Assembly (NCBI GenBank): GCA_019671005.1
Contig: CM033752.1
Coordinates: forward strand, 14,384,001-14,448,000
Direction of reading: 5' to 3'
DNA: 64,000 bases
Source of the DNA: Hibiscus mutabilis
Lineage: Eukaryota; Streptophyta; Magnoliopsida; Malvales; Malvaceae
The notes below the pieces were generated by a model that saw nothing but the letters and a program-made list of their open reading frames with translations, ran no database searches and was not told the origin of the DNA. This document shows, one piece after another, positions 9,184 through 21,704 of this stretch (the first letter of the stretch is position 1; the number at the start of each line of letters is the position of its first letter). The position numbers and the translations under genes are program-made.

Positions 9184-12100
9184 GAGAGTAAGAAACCTCC
9201 TTCCACAGATCCAGATGTGAAAAGTGGGTGCGAGAATGGTAGGTGATGTCTTACTAATCAATACCATGTCCCCTCGACATTGGTACACATTTTCCCTTAC
9301 GAAAACAGCAAAGAGATATATGGCAAGTGTCAGAGACCTATTCTAACACGTACAACACCTCAACTATTTAACATCGAGAGTCGGGTGTCCAATTTGAAGC
9401 AAGATGGTCCGAGTGTTACCGAGCATTTTCACACTGGGCAAGCTTTTGGCAAGAACTTGATCTATATGCAGAACATGATTGGGAAACTCCTAAAGATGCA
9501 ACTTTGTACGTAAAGATACAAGCACAAATGGAGGGTCTTTCAATTTCTCAATGGTCTCAACACCGACCGATGTCAGAAGGCTCTGATTTGGTACAAAGCC
9601 TCCTTTCCATTCGCCAAGTCTTTGCGTAAGTCAAGAGAAGAAAGGTAAGGTCTTTATGCTTCCTGTTGTTCCCACATCCGATAGTTCTGCTTTAATTACT
9701 CGGCCTTCCTCCTCAACTAAGACTAGAAAGGGCAGACTGCTTTGTGATTTTTTGCAAAAATCGCCACTTGAAGGAACAAAGGTTGAAATTACATGGCAAG
9801 CCCGTGGGTGATTGACATCTACTTCAAGGTAGCACCCCGAGAATCACAGTCCACCCTCACAAGATAATGAGCAAGGGTGTTTTTTTCAGAGGAGCAACTT
9901 GCTACACTGATGTCTTTTTACCAAATCTTCATTGTACTTTATCTCAGTGAGTAAACTCTAAGGATTTGCAATGTCACTCAAAGTTTAATGATAATGGTTT
10001 AATATGTGCACCGATTCGGAGAAAAATGATTAGCAATGCTAGATTGCACAATCGGTATATATCCTCTACGGCACTCTAAATCAACCATTCAATTTTTACT
10101 AGTTCTCGCTTTCCTTTAGGGCAACATGATGAAATTATGTTACATCGCATTATCGACTAGGCCACCTAGTTTTTATTATCTGCTAAACTATTTCACCGCT
10201 CTATTTATTAATAAAATACAATGTTTAAATGCCATATTTGTCCTCTCTAAAACAAACGTTTATCTCTATCTACTTATAAATCTTCCTAAATTCATTTTCT
10301 TTAATCCATATGATGTTTCCCCCTCTAAAGTAAGAATATTAATGGGTGTTTGATGGTTTGTTTTTCTTTTGATGATCATAGTAGACGATTACGTGACTTA
10401 TTTAATGAAAGATAAATCAAAACTATATCTATTTTTGGAAAGGTTTTATACTTATGGTTGAAAATCACTTTTAGAGTAAAATTCAAACTATTCAAACTGA
10501 TAATGGGGAGAGTTCTTTGCTACTTTTGTGTAAATTTTTTTCAGAAAAAGGCATTGTCCCAAATTAGCTCCTGTGAGATACACCACAATGTAATGGGGTT
10601 GCCGAGAGAAAGAATAGGCAGCTACTGTGAGGTAACTAGATCCTTGTTATTTTGACATATACCAAAAAATATCTCAAAGTAGGCTTGTTAACGCTTACTA
10701 TCTTAATAATAATGCCGAAAAGTCCTTAAATTCACACTAAGGCTGTTTTCTTAGAGAGCATCCCTATTTCAAAACCCCTTTCTCTGCTCTTCCTCTTAGA
10801 ATTTTGGCTGCAATCGCTTTTGTAAAAATGTAATCTTCAAATCAAAATTAGATCCTGTGGCTCAAGTGTGTTCTGGGATATTCTTCACTTAAAAGTACAA
10901 AATGTTACTACCTCCTACTAAAAATTCTTTTGATGGATGTAACCTTTTTGAGCAGAACCTATTTTACTAAAGCTACAATCTGTGGGAGACTGATGGACAA
11001 TCCACTTAAAACATCAAAGTACCATTCCATCTTCTTTTGATACCTTCAGATGTTCTCGTTTCACATCTCATGATATTGAGTCTCCACCTAAATCAACTAC
11101 ACCAAAGATATTCTCCTATTCCTCGCGGATGTTCCTTCACCAAAGAGCCTCCTAATCACCTTCCAAAACTATTCCTCAAAACACACGTATCACAAAAAAC
11201 TCAATGTTTACACTCAGAAAGAAAAAGACCATTCCCGAGGCCATTTTGCAATCCGACACTTTTGCCGAGAGTTGAATTGAGTCCACTGCTTTGGAGGATG
11301 ATCGAGGTAATGAAATTTTCCTTCTTTATTTGATATGGAAATTTTACCTATTGCTAAGAGAAAAAGGGTTAGACAATGTACAAAGTATACTATTCAAGTA
11401 TGTTGCCTATGGTAATGCCTTTTTAAGACCTTACAGCTTATGTTGATAAGGAGGAGATTCAAAACAATTGATGATGCCCAAAAGACTTAGATGGAAGAAG
11501 GCATTGAAAGAAGAAATTCACACTTGAGAAAATGGCACTTGGATCAGCATCGATTTACTACATGGTAAAAACCGCTAATGAAAAGGGGTCTTTGCAATAA
11601 AGTATAACTCGATGGCAAGATAGAAAGGCATAAGGCTGTGTTGTAGCTGTGGGTTTGCTACAAACCTATGGTATTGACTATAATGAGACTTTTCCGCAGC
11701 GTGACCAAACAACACTGCTCGAGTACTTCTTAGTCTTGGCTGTAAATAAAGACCGGTCTTCACCAACTTGACATAAAAAATGCCTTTGAATGGCAAATTA
11801 GAAGAGGAGGCTCACGAGAATGCCACCGATGAAGTCTGAAAGAGAAGTCGGGTTTTAAATCGGAGAAATTACGGGTTTGAAGTACTACCTAGGCTTGGGT
11901 TTGACAGAGCCATTAAAGTCCTCCTTGTATATAATGATATAAACACAGTCAAGGCATCACGGCTTCGTTTGTTGTTATCTTCAATAGGAAGAAAGTTATC
12001 CTCATTGCAGCATGTTTGATGACATTAGTGACAGGAGATGATGAAGGTGGAACAGTCGCTTCGAAGAACTTTATTGAGCAAAGAATTAAAACAAAAGACC

Positions 12101-12892
12101 CAGGGAAATCCTCGTATATTTCCTGTGAATGGAGGTTGCCAGGATCGAGCAAGGGTCCTGCACAAAACCGTAGAAAACACGCACGACTTCATTTTCTAGG
12201 TCGGTATGTTTGGCAAACCGTCGGCGTCACATTTAAGTCGTCAGCCGAAGAAGAATGAGAGTTTCCAGGTTGATAAAGGTCACCAAGATCAGTGGGGAAA
12301 ACCTCGATTTGTTTCAGTCTTCCACCTGTTCGCATATTTCCCCTCCGTCAATGCAATAGCGTTATTAAGATCAATCCAAGAGCACGCAAAGTCGCAAAAC
12401 GTACTTATCAAGAAAATCAAGATAGAAATCGTAAAATTATTTACGTATTCTGGTCACAAGAAGTACTCGGCATGCGTCACTAGTATCGCTTTTTAGTACA
12501 ACTTAGTTACGGTGAGTAAGAAACGCATCACAGAGCCATGTAGGGACAGTTAGTCGGTTACAGTGATGTGAGTCTTAGTACTGAAATTGTGGCTAATATG
12601 GTTGTTAAGACTTAAGAGAGCACAGAGCATGAAGGGAAAACTGAGATCTTCAAGTATAATCATCATATCTAGATCGTTAGAATCTAAATACCATCATGAT
12701 CATGTGCCAAGCATGCGGAGATCGATGTATATTTTATTGGCTGAAAAGAATGTGAATTGTGAACTTAACTCATGTTCCTACCAAGAACAACTTGCGGATG
12801 TGTGTCACTAAAAGCACTATCCAAACTAGTTTTTGATAAGTTTTGTCCAAGTTGGGCAATGTACAAATGTATACACACCAACCGAGAGGGAG
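9184..12892 (+). pseudogene. Ty1/copia retrotransposon remnant (gag-int-RT-RH)
   Basis: A decayed polyprotein can be followed in shifting + strand frames. A gag UBN2-like stretch with LESRVSNLKQDG-type sequence lies near 9184-9560, a broken CCHC knuckle near 9740-9800, and an integrase stretch (NGGEF, then a RERIGSYCEVTRSLLF peptide) at about 10,495-10,655. Reverse transcriptase pieces follow at 11,395-12,480 (ERHKA, then a TGDDEG block near 12,025) and an RNase H tail with EQLADV near 12,790. Every domain has stops and frameshifts. The 5' LTR and the start of gag are missing, and the left end abuts the MOR1-like intron at about 9183. It is older than the host element B. Confidence 0.85.
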
Positions 12893-13137
12893 TGTGAGTA
12901 TGTATTCAGAATTCATGATAAGGATAAAACCTTATCTCTTTGTTGTATCTTAGGCCAACTATTAGGCAGATTATTATCTCTTTCATTTATGGGCCAGTTA
13001 ATCTTAGGGCTTATTTATATTTTTATTTATTTGTTACCTAATTTAGGATTTTTTACTTGTATATATATCCTATATTATATGGGAATAAAAAGTAGAGTGA
13101 AACTGGGTATCTAGCTTGTATCGAGAAGATTTTTAAA
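12893..13137 (+). mobile_element. Partial 3' LTR of the copia remnant
   Basis: A purine run GAGAGGGA directly precedes TGTGAGTATG, a plausible LTR start. It is followed by AT-rich LTR-like sequence with 'tatatatatcctatattatatggg'-type leader character near 13,060. The right end is ill defined. Confidence 0.5.
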
Positions 13138-13300
13138 GAATAAAGGGCCCGCCTTAGTTTACCCTTTGACCCGGTTAAACCATGGTCTTTTTTTTAACCA
13201 AAACCCTGACGTTGTCCGCCTGCCCTTTAAAAGCCCACTTATCTCAATTCATTTGTTGATGGGTTCTTTAGAACCATTTTACCAAACACCACCAGCCCTT
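13138..13300 (+). repeat. Third, decayed copy of the MOR1-end plus unknown segment
   Basis: 'ccggttaaacc', then a T-run, 'cgcctgccctttaaaagcccactta', 'atttgttgatgggttcttta' and 'caccaccagcc' follow the same order as 5983-6170, with about three quarters of positions shared by eye. The copia remnant thus lies between two copies of this block. Confidence 0.6.
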
Positions 13301-13519
13301 TTTGAGCAGATCCTCCCCCAAAGAGAATCCCAAACCTGACTTCTCCCAAGAAATCAAAGGCATAAAAAAGAGTAAGAAACGGGGAAAGACTTGCAAGATA
13401 GGCTTCAAGAAGAGTTGTAAGGAAAAAGATGAGATGTTGAAGATGAAAAAGGGGAGACCAAGACTAAGAACCAAAAATGAAGGGAAATTTCAAGCCCACC
13501 ATGGTACCCTTTATTGATT
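13301..13519. other. Unassigned junction between cargo and element B gag-pol
   Basis: A Lys-rich open frame exists on the + strand (about 13302-13517), but its composition (runs of AAG/AAA) and lack of any domain argue against a gene. The segment marks where foreign cargo meets element B's own protease region. Confidence 0.4.
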
Positions 13520-15900
13520 TTCTTAGATTCCCTTTCTGATTCAAATTCTTTGGAACGATTCTTAATGTATCTTCCTTGTTCAGAGTTTTGCCATTTCAGC
13601 CTTTGTGTTTGGAATACATTTAGTTTTACCTGCTGGTCATTCACCCTCATTGTGAGTTCTCCCTTTTCAACGTCGATCAAGGTTCTCCCCGTCGCTAGGA
13701 ATGGTCTCCCGAGAATGATAGGTGCATGCTCATCCGCTTCAAATCAAAACAATAAAGTCAGCGGGAAAAATGAATTTATCAACTTTTACCAGTATGTCCT
13801 CGATTTTTTCCCTCTGGATGCACATAGGATCTGGCTATTAGCTGCAGCATAATCATTGTAGGTCTTGCCTTCCCGATTCCTAGTTTCGAAAAACGATTTA
13901 GGCATCAAGTTTATGCTAGCCCCTAGGTCGCATAGTGCTTTCCCGACATAGTGATTTCCAATAGAACAGGTATTGTGAAACTTCCGGGATCCTTCAACTT
14001 GGGCGGCATGCGATTGTGCAACATTGCCATGCATCCCTCTGTCGCGACAACTGTTTCAAACTCTCCTAGCCTTGTTCTCTTGGACACAATGTCTTTAAGA
14101 AACTTGGCATAGTTTGGCATTTGTTCAATTGCTTCCACCAATGGCAAGTTGATGTGGACTTGCTTTAAGATATCAAGAAACTTCTTGAATTGGTATTCTT
14201 GCTTTTGTCGCTTCAATCTTTGTGGGAATGGTGGTGGAAGTCGGATATCTTCTATCCTTTCATTGGTTTGAAACCTGATTGACGGCATTACAGGGGACAT
14301 CTGGAGTTGCCGATGCGTTACCAACTGGGGTTGCCGAGGCGTGCTTATCGCAAGTTGCCGAGGCGTCACCGGTTGCCGCAGCAATTCCTGGTTCAGCATC
14401 TGAGACTTTGCCGCTAGGTTCGTCTTGATCTTTTTGTGGAGTTTTGTTTGACGAGCGGGTTTGAACCTCTCTAAGTTGTTGGCCACTTCTGGTGGTGATT
14501 GCCTTACATTGCTCATGGCCAGTTCCTCTTGCGACTTGATATCGCTAGGTAAACCTCCTTGTGGTCTAGTGTTCAGATTTTGAGCAAACCGTCCGACTTG
14601 ATTTTCCAATGATTTGATTGCCGCCTCTTGGTTTTGCAATCTCATCTCGGTCCTGTTAATAAAAGCATCAGTTCTTTTTATGAAATTACTATTCTCACCA
14701 TATAAGATTCAGTTTTCATCATAAAAGCATTTAGAGAATTTTCCAAAGAACTAGATGTTGTCGGTTGTTGCTCGGCATCCGCATTGTCCGTGGCATATTC
14801 TCCGGAATCCCGATGCTTGTGCATTCTGATTGTTCTGGTTTAGAGCATTGTTGGGATTACTCCATGAAAAATTCGGTGCTTCTTCCAAGCTGGATTGTAT
14901 GCATTTGACATCATGTTGTTGCCCGATTGTAATTCCCCACATAGAAGCTAGATTCCGGATTCTCGCATACATTCGTAAGAATTATGGTTATCACCACATA
15001 ACTCACAAAAAGAATCCATTACCTTGACTTCATGTGTGTTGTTTGGTTTTTGCATGTTCGGACCATCTTGGTTAAAGCGGCCAATTGTGCGAAAATTGAA
15101 TCTGATGATCCTAGTTCATGTATTGTGGCTTGCGTCTAACTCCTCCTCTTCTAGTGGATGGGAATTGATAGTCATTCTTGGCCAGCCTGTTTAAAATTTG
15201 CATTGCTTCCTCCGCGACTTATCTAAGAGTATGCCGTTTGCCGAGGCATCTAGCATCATCCTTGTTGGTGTATTCACGGCGTTGTAAAACATTGTCACTT
15301 GAGTCCACACCGGGAATCCGTGTAGAGGACATTTGTGTAGAAGTTCTCTATATCGCTCCCAAGCCTCGTACATGGATTCATCATCCGCCTGCTGCCGAAA
15401 AGAAGTAATGTCGTTCTGAAGCTTATCGATTAAATTTGTAGGATTAAATCTAGCAAGGAAATCACGACAAAGATCAGTCCAAGATGCTATGGATCCGGCA
15501 GAATGCTATTTAGCCATGCTTTCGCCCTATCCCTCGGTGAATAGGGAATAATCTTAATCGTAAGACATCGGGGTGACTCCGTGTATCTTGAACGAGTTGC
15601 AAATCTCGAGAAAAGATTTCAGATGTTGTCGTGCATCTTCGATTCTTTGAGCCGCCAAATTGACCTATTGTGTTGATCATATTAAACATTACCGGTTTCA
15701 ACTCAAAGTGGTCGGCTTCAATTTCGGTGCGACAACTCCGGGTTGAGTCCATCAAGATCTTCTTCAAGATAGTCTCGAATCGCTTACATTTTCGTGCAAG
15801 AATCACTCCTCCCCTGCCGAACATCTTGATTAATATTGCCGTCTTGATTTGCCATTGCTTCTCTTATCCTTCGTCTAAGTCTTTGTAAGGTTCGTTCGAT
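13520..15900 (-). pseudogene. Element B gag and protease (Athila/Tat-like), broken
   Basis: Read 5' to 3' on the - strand, this shows a capsid-type gag (about 15,824-15,190), with ADHFELKPVMFNMI and MYEAWERYRELLHKCP followed by FYNAVNT typical of Athila/Tat gag. A long linker follows (open frame 14,645-13,923, 240 codons, ending LKDPGSFTIPV). Then comes an aspartic protease with active-site CDLGASINLMP near 13,950-13,900 and a downstream IILGRPFLATG-like stretch near 13,700. Frameshifts separate the pieces, so no full polyprotein is made. The reverse transcriptase that should follow is replaced by cargo. Confidence 0.85.
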
Positions 15901-16044
15901 TTCTGGATCAAAGGGATATTACTCGTGAAGTCGGTCTCGCCCTGTCATATACCAATGCAAAACCAAAGTTTGTTAGCCCTTTGAATTTTAAACAAGAAAA
16001 ATAAAAAGAATGTGCAAGAAAATAAAAACAAAGTCGCTATTGCC
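15901..16044 (-). other. Element B leader between primer site and gag
   Basis: Untranslated leader of element B. No ORF or structure stands out. Confidence 0.5.
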
Positions 16045-16071
16045 AATCCCGCAGCAGGCGCGCCAAAAACT
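16045..16071 (-). promoter_or_regulatory. Element B primer-binding site
   Basis: On the - strand, a few bases after the LTR end, the sequence TGGCGCGCCTGCTGCGGGAT resembles the TGGCGCC-type primer site of Athila/Tat elements, with several mismatches. The tRNA used is inferred, not shown. Confidence 0.55.
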
Positions 16072-17587
16072 TGTTGCGTGTAATAAGTGCTACGCAAATG
16101 TGCAAGTATACACGCCGCAAGTTATAGTATAAAAGATATCGTCTCCACGAGGATTGGTGCCACTTCAAGAATCTAGTCTCTTGCACTTAAAAAAGTAAAA
16201 ACACAAGTAAAGGATTATCGAAGTTTAACTAATTACTAATCTAGAAAGCAATAAAATAAAATAAAAGATGAATTCAATTGAGAGAGATAGGCTAGGTTAT
16301 CGTGAGTTGAGGTGTGATAGCCGATTGGATTGTCTTGGTAAAAGAGTGCATGGGCAACTCGGTTGCCGTGGCGACTTGCACAACGGGGTTGCCTTGGCAA
16401 CTAATTGATGGTTGCTTGGGCGACTAGTTGGGCAACTACTTGGGCGATCGGGCAGCAACTTCAAGGTTCGGCAGAGCGTTCTTCAATGGTTTCTTCTTAT
16501 CCCTAAGTCGAAACTCTAGCTACTTGTGCATGCCTTGATAATACATCCTGCGTGAATCAAGGGTGAACAACAACCAATCTTGCACTCCTCTTAGCCGTTG
16601 AAATCCTTAACTTATTCCTAAGCGGATTAATCTTCACCATCATTGGATTGCATAAAGATCATATTCATTCGTTTCTTGAATCTAACTCTCCCGATATTAG
16701 ATAAATGGATGAAATCACGAGATCCTCTCCCAATTCACTGCAAGCAATAATAGGAACCAAGAATGAATAAACCTTGAAATAGAAAAGTGCAAACTCTTAT
16801 TACCTAAACAAAAACCAATAGTTTCTCACAACCACAAAACACAATAACCATAGCCGAGTAAATTTAGTTCATGGCTAGGTTCCAAAGAAACACAAGATAA
16901 TTAATCCCTAGCATGAACCCAATCGAACAAAGATGAAGGAAGAGGCTTGTCGAAATCCTCCTTGCCCTTGATGCTTGTCGAAAATTCTCTCCTCTTGCCC
17001 TACTTGGACTTGCCAAATTTCCCTCTTGCTCTCTCTATTCATCTTGTCGAAATCTCCTTGGTATTTATAGGGCTAGGCCAAAGTCCTTCTTTGAGGAGGA
17101 GTTTGAGTTGGAATTAAATTATCTTTAAAGAATATAATTCTTTATTATAATTTTATTCCTATTAGAACTTCTCCTATCCTCTTGGAATTTAATTCTTCTT
17201 TAATCTCTGCATGGCAATCAAATTCCTTTGGGCTTGGGCCTTGCTCCATGTTATCTTGGGCTTGTAAAGTCATGAATTTCGACATCCATATTGCTTTTGG
17301 TCTTTGTCGACAAATGCCATGGCAACTAGCTCGGCGTCTCCTTCATGCACTGCCCTGGCAACTAGCTCGGCATTGCTTTGGCAAGTGATCCTGCACATAC
17401 ACACACAAAAACACACCAAAGCAGCATCTATTTCCACAAAAATCACCAAGTTATGTAATCAAGTTCAACGTTTGAAGGAAACATGGATTAATGCATGAAT
17501 GACTAACTATGCAACTAATATGAGCCTAAGTCTAACAGTAATATGAGTAAAAAGGGTAAGAAAAATAGTACTTTTGAACACTTATCA
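16072..17587 (-). mobile_element. Element B 5' LTR
   Basis: This 1516-bp LTR is the near-identical partner of 1637-3154. It is the promoter-bearing LTR for the - strand element. Its end is followed by the duplication GTAAG (17588-17592). A TATA-like 'gtatttatag' stretch occurs on the + strand near 17061, but no promoter can be assigned with confidence. Confidence 0.9.
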
Positions 17588-17592
17588 GTAAG
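17588..17592. repeat. Target-site duplication of element B (right)
   Basis: GTAAG matches 1632-1636 exactly and closes the element B insertion. Confidence 0.9.
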
Positions 17593-18372
17593 CAAGGGAT
17601 GATCCAAGGATTGAAGCATTTTCAAGTATGGTTTTACAAAAGCATAGTAGTAATAAGAAGCAATGTGACCAAGTTTTAATTGGGAGGTTTATTTTGGATA
17701 CTCCATGTTTGTACAAGTTTGGTTTGATGTTTAGGACTTGTATGATGTCTAATGTTTGATTTTAAGGGGTTGGGAAACAATATGCATGCTTGGGTAGAGA
17801 TCATGCCTATAAGGGTTGAATTTGGTGATGATATGTTGTGTATGATCTGTTCTCATGCTCTTATGTTTGAAAAAAATAATGTTTGAGATGTTTCATGATG
17901 ATTAGAAGATGATTGGAGCATGTTAGATTGAGCCAAAGTGTTATATGTTGGACCAAAAAGTCATTACAGGTCTGTCTGTACCGGTACGGGTCTTCAAGGA
18001 TCGGTATGCGGGGACCTGTCACGGCTCAATTTGGGCAAAATTGCCTTGGTGCACTGATACGCCTAGGGACCGTACTGATATGCGATGCTAAAAATTTGGC
18101 ATGATATTGGTACACGAGCAACCGTACCGGTACGCTTTTTGGCTACTGGAAATCCTAATTTCTAACATCGTATACCCGTACTGATATGCTTTATAACTTT
18201 ATCTGTATGCCTTTGAGACTTGAACCTGTATCGATTTGGGGATGCAGTGTACCGATACTGAGTTAGGTATTTTAGTGATTGTTTTTTAAGTAAATATTTT
18301 GGGTTTGTCTCGGAATCCCTAATATAGCTCACTCGGTTCGATCTTGCGACTAGACCAGGTAAAGGGTTTACA
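17593..18372 (+). mobile_element. Element A 5' LTR, right part
   Basis: This is the continuation of the LTR broken at 1636. It carries the dyad-rich stretch (17,965-18,250) seen near the 3' end of related LTRs. It finishes 'gcgactagaccagg...gggtttaca', matching the ends of the LTRs of C (23550) and D (56751). Confidence 0.8.
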
Positions 18373-18374
18373 TT

Positions 18375-18392
18375 TGTCAGAGTCAGGTTATG
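18375..18392 (+). promoter_or_regulatory. Element A primer-binding site
   Basis: TTGTCAGAGTCAGGTTA two bases after the LTR end is a decayed form of the TGGTATCAGAGC(C)AGG site, which pairs with plant initiator tRNA-Met. Confidence 0.65.
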
Positions 18393-18619
18393 ATTGTTGG
18401 GAGGTGGGTTATGGTTGTTTGATGTATTTTTGATGTATGATTCTGTTGATTGTTATGCATGGTGTGATATGTTTGGGTGTTTAGCTTGGGGACACAATGC
18501 CTTATTACTACTAGTGTTAAATGAATTTTGTTTTTAAACATGTGTGACTTGGATTCTTACTGCAAGCTGGTCTAATTGTATTGTTTTATTGCATTATCAT
18601 GTTTTAGACTCATATTTTT

Positions 18620-20045
18620 GTGAATGGGATCGAGACGAGAGCTCATATGGGGAGTGTTGTGGATAGACAAGTTGATAAGTTGCCTCCTCCTCCATCGATT
18701 CGTCTTGTTGGTGCTAGAGTCGAAAATTGTGTGCCTCAAGCACCGCAAAGACTTATTTTTGGTGATATGACAACGTTTATCCAGACGATGACTAGAGCTT
18801 TTCACGAAACCATAGCTGGGGTGCAAGTACCTGTACAGACGCTTGCAGTAGCTGTTAATATCGGGCTTCCATTAGAGCGTCTACATAGCTTGGGAGGTAC
18901 CGAGTTTAGAAGTTTAGCTCCGGAGGTAGCTGAGGAGTGGTTTGCTAGCACGGAGAGGATTTGGGGGCATATGAAGTGTACAGATGTTCGTAAGTTGGGT
19001 TGTATAGTATCTTTGCTTCAGGTATGTCACCTGCTGATGTGACATGGGAGTTCTTTTGTGCTGTCTTCCAAAAAAAGTATCTGGAATCTTGTTATCAAGA
19101 TGAAAAGAAAAGGGAGTTTATGGCTTTAGAGCAGGGGAGCATGTCTGTGGCTGAGTATGAGGTTCAGTTCGTTCGGTTGAGCCAGAATGTACCTGAGCTG
19201 GTTCCTGATAAGCGTCAACGATGCAATCATTTCTGGTATAGGTTGGTTAAGGAGGTGAAGACTTACATGTTGGCTATAGATTATGCCGAGTTATATGTCC
19301 TGGTTTCTCGAGCTAAGGACATAGAATAGAATTTGTGGTTGTCTGACTGTTTAGGGAGTTCTTCTGCGGGGAAAAGGAATGTTGAATCAAATATTGGCAG
19401 AGATCGATACAAGAAGCATAGAGATAGGAGGTACCGTCCGGACCAGAGACGCGGAGGGAACAGTGTTGGGTATGGACAGCATGTTCAAAATACCTTTGCT
19501 CGAACACTTGAGTGTGGAAGATATGGTAGATGACATTCGGGAGAGTGTTGGGGTACTCTTGGTACTTGTTGGAGGTGTGGTTCACGAGATCACATTAGAC
19601 ATGATTGTCCACAGTTAGCTAGGGAAGGTCAGGCTCCTAAACCTGCATTGTGCCACAAAGAGGCCATGGGCACGGTCGAGGATATTTCCAACTTACGGAG
19701 GATAGTCAGAGGGTAGCTGCTCATACCGTAGCAGTTCGACCTGAGGGTGGTGAAAAGGCAAGGGTTTTCGCGCATCATGTGGGAAGGAATGATACTAATG
19801 TGATTGTAGGTACATTTACTTTGCAGTCCATACCAATGTTTTTTTTACAGATTTTGGTTCTACACATTCATATATCTTGTGCGAACATGCATGTTTGCTT
19901 GATATACATGTTGAGGTGTTAGATGTTGGTATGAGGGTAACTAGTTCCTTTGGTGAGACAGTAGTTGCTAGGAAGTTGTGTAAGAGATGTACTTTGATGG
20001 TTCAGGGTCATGTGTTTGCGGCTGATTTGGGAGTTGTCGTTTTAT
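18620..20045 (+). pseudogene. Element A gag and N-terminal protease (Ty3/gypsy)
   Basis: A gag frame starts near 18620 and shifts near 19,020, where about 15 codons are lost relative to element C. It continues with DVTWEFFCAVFQKKYL and SVAEYEVQFVRLSQ to a stop near 19,327. A CCHC zinc knuckle (C-x2-C-x4-H-x4-C, CWRCGSRDHIRHDC) is at 19,567-19,608. The protease begins near 19,700 and shows FGSTHSYI, where related enzymes have DSGS, so the catalytic Ser position carries Phe. The frame is cut at 20,045 by element C and resumes at 31,853. It is non-functional. Confidence 0.85.
20041..20045. repeat. Target-site duplication of element C (left)
   Basis: TTTAT precedes the left LTR of C and recurs at 31848-31852 right after the right LTR. 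The match is perfect. Confidence 0.92.
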
Positions 20046-21704
20046 TGTAACACTCCAGTTTTGGGCTTAGTGGTTTTAGGGTTTATTAGATGGTCCGGTA
20101 GACCAGGTTAGAGATTCGAGTCAGATTCAGGACCATATATTTTTTAGTAGGATAAAAATATGGAAAAATAGTTAAAAATCATCTTTTAATATATAATGAT
20201 TTTTGATGGAGTCAATTTTAGAAAAAGGAATTTGGAAATATGACATTTTGGGTTAGTGACCAAAATGCAATTTTTTTAAAACTATTTTAAAGTGACTAAA
20301 ATCAAAAGGGTCAAATCTTTTGAATCCTTAAGGAGATAATCTACCAAGTGCTTGCTGGTAATTTCTCTCTTCAATTAAAACATTTTAAACATGTGTTTTA
20401 AAAGGGTGTTAATAAGGATTAAATATTTAAAGTTAGTTATTAGCTTTTAAAAGGAATTCATGTAACTTTTTCCTAAACCTTTTCTCTCAACTTCTTTACT
20501 TCCAAACACTCAGAATTTTATCAAAATCCAGAGGTAAATAACTCATTTACTCAGATTGTTGATTTTAATTTGTTCTTTTAACTTTGTTTTGCAAAATCTC
20601 ATTGAAATCTTGTATTTTCTTAGCTTTTAACAAGCCAATTGAGGGAGAAATCACATAACAGGGGTAAGGTCCGTGATCTCCTCTATTAAATGGTTTTTTA
20701 TTGATATTCCCAAGTATTTGATCCTTGATTTATAAGTTGTAATGTGGTTTTAATGTTTTATCCATGTTTAATTGAGTTATGTTGGAAATTTTGATGAAAC
20801 ATGGTGATTTTCGAAGTGGATTTGATTTCTAGTATTTGAGATGGATTTAATATATGTTTTAGATGTATTTTGATGTTGATAAGTTGTTTTTATCAATAGA
20901 ATCCTAAAACTCTAGAATTTCTAATTAGTTTGGTTGCTAGTTTTGAGTTATTGTGGTGATAATCGAGTTAATCTTTGTTGGAGGTAAAATGATGTTAGGA
21001 AAGGGTTTTTGGATGTTGTTAGGTGTTGATTGATGGCTTGAGTTGTTGTTCTATGGCTGGGTTAAGTTTTGGAAACGTTTGATGATGATTTCGGTATGTT
21101 TCGGATGGTTTTTGTGTGGGCAACTTGGGAATTGAGAGAGATTGCGGTTAGGCAATGATTTGAATGCATTTATCCTCTGGTTTTATGCGTTTAAAACAGG
21201 GGATAATCAAGGCGACGAAGCTTGACATTGTTTGGTTGCTTGCCGGGAACTTGTTTTGCATTGGCAAGGAATGCGAAGCGTATCGGTGAGTGGAAACTGG
21301 TTTTAGATGCTTTACAAAGGTTTGTAAAGGTTATTGGGAGTTTAGGGTAAGCGTAATTGCTCTTGAATATCGGCTTGGATATGAGAATGTTGTTTGCATG
21401 TTTTGGTAATAAACATGGTATGATTTACTTACTGGAAATGCATGATTTTGAGTACATATGCAGGGGATTAAAAGTATATTAAATGCTATTGAGCATTGGT
21501 TTTCATTCCGGTTGGAAATGGTATTATTGCATTTGCAACGAGTTTAGCATATGTGGTGTTTTGTGAAAAGCATTGTAAAACAATGAGTAAATGTTTTTGT
21601 AAATGATATATTGGCTATGTGACATGGTGAAAATAATCGGATATAGTTGGCATGCTATAGGATTAAAAGTGCACTATAAAATATGAGCAAAATCGATCGT
21701 GGCC

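Larger units (their letters stand above)
1637..17587 (-). mobile_element. Element B: non-autonomous Athila/Tat-like LTR retrotransposon carrying host-gene cargo
   Basis: This is a complete insertion bounded by two nearly identical LTRs (1637-3154 and 16072-17587), each starting TGTTGCG and ending CTTATCA on the + strand and flanked by the duplication GTAAG. The element reads on the - strand: 5' LTR at the right, a primer site, gag and protease remnants (about 15,900-13,520), cargo, then polypurine tracts and the 3' LTR at the left. Reverse transcriptase, RNase H and integrase of its own family are absent. The cargo holds MOR1- and RTEL1-like gene fragments with introns and a decayed copia element. 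A 100-N gap lies inside it. It resembles gag-only non-autonomous LTR elements of plants but with added host sequence. About a dozen LTR-LTR differences suggest recent insertion. Confidence 0.88.

Noticed and set aside
13302..13517. Lys-rich small ORF
   Set aside because: Purine-rich composition, no domain, and position at a cargo junction make chance openness the better explanation.
14830..15408. Plus-strand ORFs opposite the gag of element B
   Set aside because: They are antisense shadows of recognisable - strand gag sequence.
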